Below the pieces are notes generated by a model, which saw nothing but the letters and a program-made list of their open reading frames with translations, did not search any database and was not told the origin of the DNA. A stretch of 64,000 nt of DNA from Ectocarpus siliculosus (lineage: Eukaryota; Sar; Phaeophyceae; Ectocarpales; Ectocarpaceae): positions 4,251,447 to 4,315,446 of the forward strand of contig FN649734.1 in assembly GCA_000310025.1 (NCBI GenBank), written 5' to 3'. Positions 1 through 10,560 of this stretch are shown here, piece after piece. Both the position numbers and the translations under genes were made by a program. Every line of letters starts with the position of its first letter. Position 1 is the first letter of the stretch.

Positions 1-449
1 TAGGTTTTAGTGTGAGGTTCTTAACGGGGACCACTAAAATACGCTCATGTTCATGAGTTTTGGATTTTTTTAGCCTCATGTTCTTAACAGGTAGGTTCTT
101 AAGTGCGGGCGCCATCTGTATACTCGATGCGGGAACCCGGTACCTACGCGTGTCAAAGCTGGCACTGTATGCTGCCGTGATTGATAAATTACGCGAGTGA
201 GACGAAAAGAGGCCTATCTATATTCTTTGACCCCTCTCCTTCCGGGCGGCATCGAAACCGTCGGTAAGTGGTGCCTGCCCCACGCAAGAACCAACACTGC
301 TGAGCGCACCAAATAGGCTGCGAAAGCCTCTACTCATTGTCACGGAATCAACGCTCACACTAGAATGTATGAGAGATTTGCTCATTTCAGCCCAAACTGA
401 AACTTCAGACGTATGCTTTGATATCTGTTTAAAGAGCCTACGTAATTTT
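1..449. other. Sequence with no recognisable gene
   Basis: I see no open frame with coding character, RNA gene or repeat here. The last nine bases (441-449, CGTAATTTT) are the left copy of a probable target-site duplication for the element that begins at 450. Confidence 0.6.
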
Positions 450-1726
450 CAGGGTACACCTCGGTACTAGTTTTTTAGGCGGATCCAGGCGGGGCGGTAC
501 GTCAATGTGGCGGTACTTTTTTGGCGGGTGGCGGTATGTATTTCGTTTTCCGGCGGTACCGCCTTTGGCGGTTCCCGGTACTGCCAATAATGGCGGTACT
601 TTTTTGGCGGTACGTCAATATGGCGTTTTTTTTAGGCGGTTCCCGGTACTGCCAAATACGGCGGTATTTTTCTGACGGTACTGAAATATGGCGGTACCGC
701 CTTCGGCGGTTCCCGGTACTGCCAAATATGGCGGTATTTTTCTGGCGGTACTGAAATATGGCGGTACCGTCTTCGGCGGTTCCCGGTACTGCCAAATATG
801 GCGTTTTTTTTGTGGCGGTACTGAAATATGGCGGCACCGCCTTCGAGGGTTGCGAGTAGACCAGAATATCAAAATATAAAATATGGCGATGCCAAACTAC
901 ATTTCGGTGCCCTTGGCGCCCCATCAACCGGCGAACCTCTTTCCTCTCTTTCAGGATGGGTCTCTCTTTGTCTCTTGTATGTACGCTTGAGAGCCTGCAT
1001 CTCCCATATGATTTCGTGATTTCACGATGCGATGCATACCCATGGTCAAATCGAGCTGTTCATGGACAAACGAAAGGCAACCAAAAGAAGAAAGAAAATG
1101 CAAAAAGAGAAGAGCGCGCCAAAACGCGATCCGTCGAATGCCACGGGTGTGTTCGAACAGCTGACGATCGGCGACAGATGAAAGAGGTTCCGCCGAAAAG
1201 GAACAAGGCAGAACCAAGAAAAAGAAAAAAGAATAAATGTGAACAAAGACGCACGCCAATTGGACTCGAACCACTGTTCTGCGCGAGACATGGCGTTGGA
1301 GTTAGTGCCCTATGCTACTTTAGAGGGCAAAACTGAAGTATGGCGGTACCATTTTGGCGGTACTGCAGTACGGCGGTATTTTTTCGGCGGTACTGCAATA
1401 TGGCGGTTCTCTTTTGGCGGTTCCCGGTACTTCGTTTTTTGGCGGTACCATTTGGCGGTACTGCAGTACGGCGGTACTTTTTCGGCGGTACTGCAATATG
1501 GCGGTTCTTTTTAGGCGGTTCCCGGTACTTCGTTTTTTGGCGGTACTTTTTCGGCGGTACTGCAATGTGGCGGTATTTTTTAGGCGGTCGGCGGTTTTTC
1601 GTTTTTGGGCGGTACCGCCTTCGGCGGTTCCCGGTACCACCGAATGTGGCGGTAATTCCCGCCAGTACCGGGACCGCCCACCACGGCGGGAAAATAACGG
1701 CGGGAATTTTCCCGAGGTGTACCCTG
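450..1726 (+). mobile_element. TIR element built of GGCGGTAC arrays, copy 1
   Basis: The element starts with CAGGGTACACCTCGG at 450 and ends with the reverse complement at 1712-1726, giving terminal inverted repeats of at least 15 bp. The direct repeat CGTAATTTT at 441-449 and 1729-1737 looks like a target-site duplication, although two bases separate it from the right terminus. The outer third (about 480-845) and inner third (about 1335-1700) are arrays of GGCGGTAC-type units with variable spacers. The middle (about 850-1330) is unique and carries on the minus strand a tRNA B-box-like GGTTCGAGTCC near 1260-1270. No transposase frame is visible, so it is probably non-autonomous. The CAGGG terminus and 8-9 bp duplication would suit hAT or Mutator-like families; assignment is inference. 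A second inverted copy lies at 3787-4977. Confidence 0.75.
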
Positions 1727-2325
1727 GGCGTAATTTTTACTCGGCGAAAAATGGCCAAACCAACATGTGAATGCGGTGAAAATGTTCTGATGGAGGGCTT
1801 GGAAGTTTCTTATTTTACGCCCAAAAGACACCCCAAGCACCTAGCATCGTGAGCACCGCTTGGTTGGTTGTCGTCCTCGCCCTCACCCATCATGGCTTGA
1901 AAGACAGCCATGACAATTTAGACCCTTTGCAAGAACGATCTCGCGAGTATTCATCCCAGCTGTGCGCTGGGGCACGCTAAATTATCTGATTGTCCTCCTC
2001 CTGCGCCCAAACATGTTTCGAGGGGGGTGTGGGTGTTCGTGTGCGTTGTTTACATGGAACTCTAGGGGCACGCGCTTATCTTTGCAGAGAAAGGGAGGCT
2101 AACCGTATATTCGGGCGCCCAGGGACGCAAAGGGATGCAAGCTTGATCGTAGATCCCTGCGATCTACGACAGAGATTTTGAGTAACTTTCGTGGAAATAA
2201 ACACCCCGGGCGCTGAAGATCCACATTCCATACCAGAATATTGCCACCAGTTTATTTGAGTGTACCTTTTGAGGGTAAGTTAACCTGTGACCACGGGAAT
2301 CGACCGCGTCGAGTGTTGGATCAGT
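1727..2325. other. Stretch without a gene
   Basis: Apart from the target-site duplication at its start, I see no coding frame or repeat that I can support. Confidence 0.45.
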
Positions 2326-2380
2326 ACGGACATACGAAGGTACTGGGTAGAGAGAGATCGGAACGGTTTTTAATGTGAAG

Positions 2381-2411
<31 letters not shown>
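2326..2411 (+). repeat. 3' tail of a retroposon family ending in (AAC)n
   Basis: About 60 bases ending in GATCGGAACGGTTTTTAAT and GTGAAGAC are followed by about eleven AAC units. The same unique tail with its own AAC run recurs at 51358-51440, more than 49 kb away. A shared 3' tail next to a simple-sequence run is typical of non-LTR retrotransposon or SINE insertions. No 5' boundary could be placed, so this may be only a truncated 3' end. Confidence 0.6.
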
Positions 2412-3177
2412 CGTTGCCACTGTGTTTATTCGGGTATGGGAGGTCGTTCGAACAGACTGGAGTCTCTACGAAGAAATCACATCTCGAATTCACATTTGGT
2501 TATAAGAATGCAAGAGTCGGATCTACCTAAATCCGGACAGAAATGGCCTGTGTGTCTTAACGGGAGATCTGCCAAATGGAAACGAGTCTCTGCAGTCCAC
2601 CACGAACAACCCGAGAGGTCCGCCGCTTGCCAACTGCCAGATTGCTGTTGTGACGTACTGTTATGACGTGGCCACACCATATGGGGAGCTATCGCTCCCG
2701 AGAAGCACACACCAAACGCGTACATGGCCTCTGTGCGGTACTGACACGATGTCTATGCATATGACACTTTGAATCGACCCTTGTCCGACGGAAAGCCGCA
2801 AATTCGTCTGTGCATTTGAAGTTCGACAACCCACGGGAGATTGCCCCACAGACCAACACATCCCACACACGTTTTTTTTCGGGGCCAGTCACGTGCAACA
2901 ACGATGCGCAGTCACCCTCCCGTTGGGTTGGCTTTTGGTGCTCTTTCTTCCCTCTGTGCTCGGCGGTGGATGGAGTTCGTGTGGATGGGGGTAGGTGGGC
3001 ACGCGCCGTGTATGCGAGTAGACCGTATGCGAGTAGACCGTGGTCCCGCAACTATGGACGCTGTTCACCCAAATCGGGATCCGATTAAATGATTTCACCT
3101 TTTTTCAAATCCCGATTTGGTTTTGGGTCGTCCTGTTATAAGTCCTGAAGATTCGACGGGTTCCATAACTACTACAC
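2412..3177. other. Stretch without a gene
   Basis: The open frames here are short and on both strands, without splice-consistent joins. I see nothing I can support. Confidence 0.4.
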
Positions 3178-3489
3178 GGTCGCCCCGGTGGTCTTGTTGG
3201 TAGCCGCGAAACCTTCTAGAGGTCAGGTCAGGGGTTCGAATCCCGGCGTAAGCGAGCTTTTCTTGCAAAGGGAGTTTTTCTCTCGCTTCCGCTCCTGGTC
3301 TAGTGGATAGCGCTAGTTCGTGTGTACAAGAGGGAAGAGAGTGCTGAACTCTTCTCGCATTAAAAATCGAAGGCAAAGTACCGCAGGAGGGGAGGGTAGA
3401 GAGGGGCTCTTCTGTGTGACCACGGGTTGGAGTAAACGGCACTAGTGCTGTGAGCACTGATTTAAAGTGAAGACAAAAAAAAAAAAAAA
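3178..3489 (+). mobile_element. tRNA-headed SINE, full-length copy
   Basis: The 312-bp sequence begins GGTCGCCCCGGTGGTC and has a polymerase III A-box-like TGGTCTTGTTGG and a B box GGTTCGAATCC at tRNA-like spacing. A second A-box-like segment (TGGTCTAGTGGATAGC, about 3298-3313) follows, so the head may be dimeric. The tRNA-unrelated body ends in a run of about 15 A. A copy more than 85 percent identical by eye, in opposite orientation, lies at 38798-39106 inside an intron, and diverged pieces occur near 8560-8725 and 18098-18180. Dispersion, pol III boxes and the poly-A tail together support a SINE. No clear target-site duplication was found. Confidence 0.85.
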
Positions 3490-3786
3490 CATTTCAGCCA
3501 ATCAACGAAAGAGTTCTGTGGATCTTCCGGTCATACTGTATAATAACCAAATCTGAATGTGATTTCGAGATCTGATTTCTTCGTTAAGACCGACCCTAAA
3601 ACGAACGGGGTCACAAGTCAGACAAAAAGTCACGGGAAAACAATCGCAGACACTACTAGCTGCAGCAGCAGATTTTCGTCTCCAAGACGGCCGTGTCGTC
3701 GTGCAACGAGTGATTTACCTGATATTTGGATGAGAATGCCTTTTTCATTTCGACGTAAATCCGGGGATTAGGGGGCGAAAATATTT

Positions 3787-4977
3787 CAGGGTACACCTCG
3801 GGAAAATTCCCGCCGTTTTTTTCCCGCCGTGGTGGGCGGTCCCGGTACTGGCGGGAATTACCGCCACATTCGGTGGTACCGGGAACCGCCGAAGGCGGTA
3901 CCGCCGAAAAACGAAAAACCGCCGACCGCCTAAAAAGTACCGCCACATTGCAGTACCGCCGAAAAAGTACCGCCAAAAAACGAAGTACCGGGAACCGCCT
4001 AAAAAGAACCGCCATATTGCAGTACCGCCGAAAAAATACCGCCGTACTGCAGTACCGCCAAAATGGTACCGCCATACTTCAGTTTTGCCCTCTAAAGTAG
4101 CATAGGGCACTACCTCCATCGCCATGTCTCGCGCAGAACAGTGGTTCGAGTCCAACTGGCGTGCGTCTTTGTTCACATTTATTCTTTTTTCTTTTGTGTA
4201 TATATATATTTATTTTTTTTGGTTCTGCCTTGTTCCTTTTCGGCGGAACCTCTTTCATCTGTCGCCGATCGTCAGCTACCCGTGGCATTCGACGGATCGC
4301 GTTTTGGCGCACTCTTCTCTTTTTGCATTTTCTTTCTTCTTTTGGTTGCCTTTCGTTTGTCCATGAACAGCTCGATTTGACCATGGGTATGCATCGCATC
4401 GTGAAATCACGAAATCATATGGGAGATGCAGGCTCTCAAGCGTACATACAAGAGACAAAAAGAGACCCATCCTGAAAGAGAGGAAAGAGGTTCGCCGGTT
4501 GATGGGGCGCCAAGGGCACCGAAATGTAGTTTGGCATCGCCATATTTTATATTTTGATATTCTGGTCTACGTACTCGCAACCCTCGAAGGCGGTGCCGCC
4601 ATATTTCAGTACCGCCACAAAAAAAACGCCATATTTGGCAGTACCGGGAACCGCCGAAGACGGTACAGCCATATTTCAGTACCGCCAGAAAAATACCGCC
4701 ATATTTGGCAGTACCGGGAACCGCCGAAGGCGGTACCGCCATATTTCAGTACCGTCAGAAAAATACCGCCGTATTTGGCAGTACCGGGAACCGCCTAAAA
4801 AAAAACGCCATATTGACGCACCGCCAAAAAAGTACCGCCATTATTGGCAGTACCGGGAACCGCCAAAGGCGGTACCGCCGGAAAACGAAATACCGCCACC
4901 CGCCAAAAAAGTACCGCCACATTGACGTACCGCCCCGCCTGGATCCGCCTAAAAAACTAGTACCGAGGTGTACCCTG
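3787..4977 (-). mobile_element. TIR element built of GGCGGTAC arrays, copy 2
   Basis: This is the reverse-complement relative of the element at 450-1726, with the same termini (3787 and 4963-4977), the same two arrays and the same unique middle with its B-box-like segment near 4144-4154. It is flanked by its own direct repeat GAAAATAT (3777-3784 and 4978-4985), again with two extra bases at the inner terminus. Different flanking duplications mean two separate insertions rather than one inverted duplication. It has fewer inner-array units than copy 1 and an extra T/A-rich insertion near 4194-4220. Confidence 0.75.
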
Positions 4978-5271
4978 GAAAATATCCACCTAGATGGAAT
5001 CTGCGGCCAAATACCCAAAACACGACAGAGAACAACATCATACCAGCACACAGCAGAGTTGTGGTGTTGGATTGGCAGAGTGTTGGATGGGGTTGGGTAG
5101 CTTAGGTTGCGCTGACCGTGGGGCCGTCTAGGTTCTTGGGTGTTGGGTTGGGATTGATTGGGGGGGTTGGATCATGGGTTCGGAAATGGAGTATGTATCG
5201 TCCAGTTGATTGCGCACGGCCTGAAACGTCAACCGAAGTGTTTCGGGCCTGAAACGTCTATTAGACTAGGT

Positions 5272-7476
5272 ACTAATTTTTCGGCCCGAAACATTCCGAG
5301 AACGACCCAGTCGGAGGCTATTTCAGCGGTCGCCAGCGGTGCCGGTTCGCAAAACAAAAGTTGCCTCTTGTATAAAATCACCAAACTTCGAAAAGAAAAA
5401 GAAAAAAAAAGGCATACTACTTGTTGTACTACTGCACACAGCTCTAGTATATTGGTCACCGGCATACTAAAGGGGACAACAACCACACCTCAACTCTCAC
5501 ACACACAGCGGAATACATACATATATATCCACCGGCATACCCTGTGTGTGTACAGCACAACCAACCTCCTCCGATGGCAAAGCAACTGCTGTGTATATGC
5601 TCCAGTAGAGCATGTCGGGAAGCTGGTGGCATGCCTAGCCTTGCTCTACCGTCGGATGACCGGAGGGCGAGATGGCTGAGATGTGTATTTAGGAGGCCGA
5701 ACAGAACTGCACGAAGCTTGGCGGGCGGACGTCTCTCGTTCATGTCTCCCCAAGACCACCAATTGAAAAGCAACAAGCCGAATCAGGGCAGTAGCGGTTG
5801 CCCTTCGTTTGTTAGCGGACGCAAGGAAGGGTGCTGCCCCAGATCAGACGGACGAGCAGACAAGGGAGGCGACAGCAGGAGCTTTGGGGAAGTTTCGGAA
5901 GGCCGAAGCTCGGTGTGCTGCCCTGGGAAAACGAAGCCTCCGACGAGCTGGGGCACCGGACTTGATTGATAAATTGCGGCTGTAGGACGAAGGACGATGT
6001 CATCTCTTCACTGAGAATAATATGTTACTTGTTTCGCTTCAATAATGATCGCCACCCACATCACAAGCAGCAGCGGTAGCGTTGTCGAACACACTCCCGG
6101 ACGCGGCGAGCCCCTCTAGGCTATACGCACGAACACGATCCAGAAGCGACGGTGCTCTTACGGGACCACAGATACTACGCGCTGCGCTTGGCTGCAACCG
6201 CTTCAGGATCGTGTGGTTGATGCTCCCCTCCCTCCTGCCCCCCCCCGACTCTGTGCCTTCCACACGCCTGCCTGCCATCGTTCCCACCAACCCCGCACCA
6301 GCAACATATTATTCTCAGTGAAGAGATGACATCGTCCTTCGTCCTACAGCCGCAATTTATCAAGCAAGTCCGGTGCCCCAGCTCGTCCGAGGCTTCGTTT
6401 TCCCAGGGCAGCACACCGAGCTTCGGCCTTCCGAAACTTCCCCAAAGCTCCTGCTGTCGCCTCCCTTGTCTGCTCGTCCGTCTGATCTGGGACAGACAGC
6501 ACCCTTCCTTGCGTCCGCTAACAAACGGAGGGCAACCGCTACTGCCCTGATTCGGCTTGTTGCTTTTCAATTGGTGGTCTTGGGGAGTAGACATGAACGA
6601 GAGACGCCCGCCCGCCAAGCTTCGTGTAGTACAGTAGTTCTGTTCGGCCTCCTAAATAAACATCTCAGCCATCTCGCCCTCCGGTCATCCGACGGTAGAG
6701 CAAGGCTGGGCATGCCACCAGCTTCCCGACATGCTCTACTGGAGCATATACACAGCAGTTGCTTTGCCATCGGAGGAGGTTGTTTGTGCTGTACACAGGG
6801 TATGCCGGTGTGTAAGGATATGTATGTATGTATGTATGTATGTATGCCAGTGACCAATACTAGATAGAGCTGTGTGCAGTAGTACAAGTAGTATGCCTTT
6901 TCTTTTCTTTTCTTTTCTTTTTTTTCTTTTTCTTAATATGACACAACGAAACCATCTCTATCATAGAAAAGAGTCTGAGACAGATTAGCAATGGATTCAT
7001 AGCGTCAGAAAGTACCTGTATGTCTACGATTCCCCAGACAGCATATGGGGACATCTCCCCTGCGGGTAACAGGCTCAACAAGACAGTTTGGTAGCTGTCT
7101 TGTGTGTCTCATATATGTTATGTTGGGAAGGTGCAGATGATATGTGTTAGGTACTGGTCGGGCGTTTTGTGTGTGGCACCCTTTTGATCGTAGGGCATGC
7201 AATCTCCCTCAGTTTACAAACGTATTTTCAATGTGGTACGCGTATAGTATGTACTGGGTATGTATTTGGGTAGTATATGTGTGGATACATTTCGGAGTAT
7301 GTGCGGACACACGGGCGTGGTCTCACCATTTGCTTACCTTTTTGTGTAATTTCTTTTCGAAGTTTGGTGATTTTACACAAGAGGCAAATTTTGTTTTGCG
7401 AACCGGCACCGCTGGGGACCGCTGAAATAGCCTGCGACTGGGTCGTTCTCGGAATGTTTCGGGCCGAAAAATTAGT
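5272..7476. mobile_element. Long inverted-repeat (foldback) element
   Basis: The left arm (about 5272-6028) is matched in reverse complement by a right arm (about 6306-6900 plus 7340-7476), with a loop of about 280 bp between. Shared landmarks are AATTTTTCGGCCCGAAACAT at the outer ends and the segment beside the loop that holds GAAGAGATGACATCGTCC. The right outer terminus reads CACTAATTTTTCGG when reversed and the left reads TACTAATTTTTCGG, reminiscent of CACTA-type ends, although no convincing target duplication was found. No transposase is visible. The right arm is interrupted by a poly-A retroposon. Confidence 0.7.
6919..7222 (-). mobile_element. Poly-A retroposon copy inside the inverted-repeat element
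   Basis: On the minus strand this roughly 300-bp block ends with GTTTCGTTGTGTCATATTAAG and a pyrimidine-interrupted A run. It matches 8743-9051 in inverted orientation almost throughout. It splits the right arm of the surrounding palindrome at an A-rich tract that is uninterrupted in the left arm (about 5395-5411), so it inserted after the palindrome formed. No coding frame is convincing; it may be a SINE or a truncated LINE 3' end. Confidence 0.7.
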
Positions 7477-7483
7477 GGTAGTC

Positions 7484-8559
7484 TATCTCTCGAATGGGTA
7501 GTCTTTCCGTGTGTGTTTTTATTATTCCTTAATCACTCATGGTACTTTGTTTTGGTGGTTGCTCCGAGAGTGACCACGTCGAAAACGCGTGCCAGAGAGT
7601 GGATATAGGACGACGACACCCACCAACAGGAGTCCCTAGTGTGATGCTCTGTACGAGCCCTGTGCAGGCGGCCCAAAAACAGGGCACTCTTTGTCTTATT
7701 GGCCGCACACCAGCAGAAAACGTGAACTGAAAAATCTTGTAACCCACCAAAAAAGTTGAATCAACCTTTTCTTTTTTTCCACCGGACCGAAAAAAGAATG
7801 GCTCGGGCCCCTTGCTCCAGGAGACTAACCCTGTCTTCTCCACACGTCCTAGTGACACGGGCATCGCAGATAGACTACTGGAAGGTATTGAGCCGGTGGT
7901 ACGGTACTCCGCGGCTCATTACCTCCCGTCTTCTAGTATATTTCTACTACTCACCCAACTAAATATTGCGATAGTTGCCCCTCTCACCCTTCGACAGGGT
8001 TCTGGTGGCGGTGCAGTAGTCCGTCTAACTTTCCGCTGGTGGGGCATGGAGCTGCAGAGGAGATGGGCGAGAGAGAAACTCACGGCGAGATCAAGGTGTG
8101 GGTGTAAGGCGCGACGACGAGTTGTGTCGGTGTGACTTCAGCTTTGACGGCCACGTGTCGGTTCGACGGGCTATTGGTCCTGGTGTGATGTTGGATTGTT
8201 GTAGATATTGGATCTGGCTGTGTGCCACTCCTTCTTCTTCTCTCTCTTGCCTCTCTGCCCTGTTCCTGTGGGCGACCGATAATACACGACATAAACATCA
8301 ATCCATTGACCACCGGCTCGGTCACACGATCCGGTGCGAGGGTGTTACGAACAGTTGTGTGGTGATTGAAGACATGGAGCGATGAGCTTTTGGCGAAGCG
8401 ACACAAAAGAGGGCACGTAGGACCCCGTGATACACAACACGATCCATCTTGGGAGAGCGCGGAGCGTGATTGGTCAGGGATAACGAATAGCGGATCGTCT
8501 CTGCCATATCTAATAATAAACGCAGTTTGCGTCTGGTGGGGACGTATATACCTGAGCGT
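7484..8559. other. Stretch without a supported gene
   Basis: Bases 7484-7530 recur in reverse complement at about 51484-51535, so they belong to a dispersed repeat. Open frames here lack splice-consistent joins or recognisable motifs. Confidence 0.4.
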
Positions 8560-8725
8560 ACTTGCAGAACTGGAGTTCAAACCCCGGTTTGTGTGAAAAT
8601 TAAAAACTTTCTCACTTTCTCTGCAGTCGAAAGCGATTTATTTGTGAGTTGACAAACAACCGAGGGAAGGGACCGCTGAACCCTTCTCGCATTAAAAATC
8701 AAAGGCACGAACCGCAGGTTGAAGG
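8560..8725 (+). repeat. Diverged fragment of the tRNA-headed SINE
   Basis: It shares with the full SINE a B-box-like GAGTTCAAACCCC and the body segment CTTCTCGCATTAAAAATC, followed by an ACCGCAGG match, but is otherwise strongly diverged. The retroposon at 8743 follows closely. Confidence 0.55.
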
Positions 8726-8742
8726 TGGAGCAAAATAAAATA

Positions 8743-9051
8743 CGTTTGATAACTGAGGGAGATTGCATGCCCTACGACTAAAAGGGTGCCACACACAAAA
8801 CGCCCGACCAGTACCTAACACATATATATCATCTGCACCTTCCCAACGTAACATATATGAGACACACAAGACAGCTACCAAACTGTCTTGTTGAGCCTGT
8901 TACCCGCAGGGGAGATGTCCCTATATGCTGTCTGGGAAATCGTAGACATACAGGTACTTTCTGACGCTATGAATCCATTGCTAATCTGTCTCAGACTCTT
9001 TTCTATGATAGAGATGGTTTCGTTGTGTCATATTAAGAAAAAAAAAAAAAA
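8743..9051 (+). mobile_element. Poly-A retroposon copy
   Basis: This is the sense copy of the block at 6919-7222, ending GTGTCATATTAAG and 13 A. The final 25 bases and A run also occur alone at 33163-33201, as expected for a 5'-truncated retroposon family. I see no reverse transcriptase or tRNA head. Confidence 0.7.
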
Positions 9052-9904
9052 GGTCCAGGTATACCTTCCTCCTGTGTGACCCCAGCTGATACGTCTAAAT
9101 GGCGCCAGTATGTGTATAACACGCTCTCTGTTCACGGCTTCAAACACCTTCCGCGCCGATGGATGTGTTGTCTCTGGTGGGGCTGATACAGGACCTCTCC
9201 CCCTCTTCTGTTGAAGAAAAACGTCGGCAAACGACTTTTTTTGTGCGTATGTATTTCTCAGCACAGGCTTGTGCGCGGTGTGTGTTGCCGTTGATTGTCA
9301 CGCTCATGGATCTGAACTGTGTAACATGTGTCGTCTGTAGAGTCATCTACGATACTGGCACGTTAACTACGCGCACGACGTATTACCTGCCAAGAACGTT
9401 GTGCCCCACCGCTTTTCTTTCAGTATCAGCCTGTCCGTACTCTTCCAGGCGACCCCATGAAAAACCCCGAGCCAGGCACTAACTCATGTGTAACAGCACC
9501 ACACAAAAGGAGAGCCACCCGTCTAAATAAGCCCCTGAAAAACTACAAAACAGGCCCTAATTACTGCGTCAAGCCTTCATGAATAAGTGTTTAGCGCCCT
9601 CTTAATCGCCAGACGCCCGTGTACACAAAACCCGGCCAACCCCCCACAGGCAGGCCCTTGGCCCCATGAAAAATTAATCAGCCGCCCGTGCTGCCCCCGC
9701 TGCAGTATATGCGGCTGGCGTTCAGGCGCAGTTGCCACCAAGGTCTCGTGCCACTCTCGCCCTTGTTCTCGAGGGGAGCGGGAACGCCGAGCAACCCCTC
9801 TTCCTCCGCACGAACGGGTGCAGAAAGCCCCGCTTGGCAGTATCTACGGCGGGAAATATTGGGGGCGGTGGGGTACTTCGATTTTAAGTTTGTGCAACGA
9901 GATA
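9052..9904. other. Stretch without a supported gene
   Basis: No coding frame, RNA gene or repeat that I can support. Confidence 0.4.
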
Positions 9905-10560
9905 TCTTAAAAACAAAACACCGTCACAAGTCCGGCGGTAGACTGCGTTTCCGACCGCTTATCCGGGAGCGGGGAGCGAGGCCAGCTGCCTGTAGAAGCT
10001 ACAAAATAAACAAAAACACACCTTTAAAAGTCCTCAGGTAGACCACGCTTCTGGCCGCGGGCCTCCGCGGGAGCCTCTCCTCTATGCTGCCCGCCGCCCG
10101 CCCCCTCCTCGGCCTGGGCTTGACCGACCCCACCCTCGCCCCCTCCAACTTCGGCTGGGCCGCCACCGGTAGCCTCCGCCTCAATTTCCACAGAGCCTCC
10201 TCCGGTCCCGGCCACACCTGCGATGAGATATCGTAAAAAACACACCGTCACAAGGTGGGTGGTAGACTGCGTTTCCGACTGCTCAACCGGGACAGGGGAG
10301 CGAGGTCAGCTGGCCTGTAGAAGCTACAAAATAAACCAAAACACACCGTCAAAAGCCCCCAGGTAGGGCTGACCGCGGGCCTCCGCGGGAGTCTCTCCTC
10401 CATGCTGCCATCCACCCTCCCCCTCCTGGTCCGCTGACTCAGCTTGGGCATGACCGACCTCGTCCTCTCCGGCGGCCGCCGAGGCTCCACTGGCGGCGGC
10501 CTCCTCGGCTTGGACTTGGCTGGCTCCGCCGTCGCTCTCTCCGGCTGCGCCCGAGGCTCC
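9905..10560. repeat. Tandem duplication of about 320 bp covering intron and exon
   Basis: The segment from about 9918 (CACCGTCACAAG, then GTAGACTGCGTTTCCGAC) is repeated from about 10239 with the same order of landmarks, including CTGTAGAAGCTACAAAATAAA and GCGGGCCTCCGCGGGAG. The two units contain the ends of the last two exons of the minus-strand gene, so the duplication copied an exon with its flanking intron. Short internal repeats of about 36-100 bp in 10440-10600 encode the GHAQAEEAAAGG-type protein repeats. Confidence 0.65.

Noticed and set aside
502..1852. Long open frames on both strands with repeating peptides such as GGTAIWRY and EPPKAVPPYFSTA
   Set aside because: They are translations of the GGCGGTAC arrays, open in several frames at once, and have no coding character beyond the repeat.
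3178..3260. A functional tRNA gene
   Set aside because: A and B boxes are present, but the acceptor stem does not pair over a tRNA-length unit and the sequence is a dispersed repeat ending in poly-A, so it is a SINE head.
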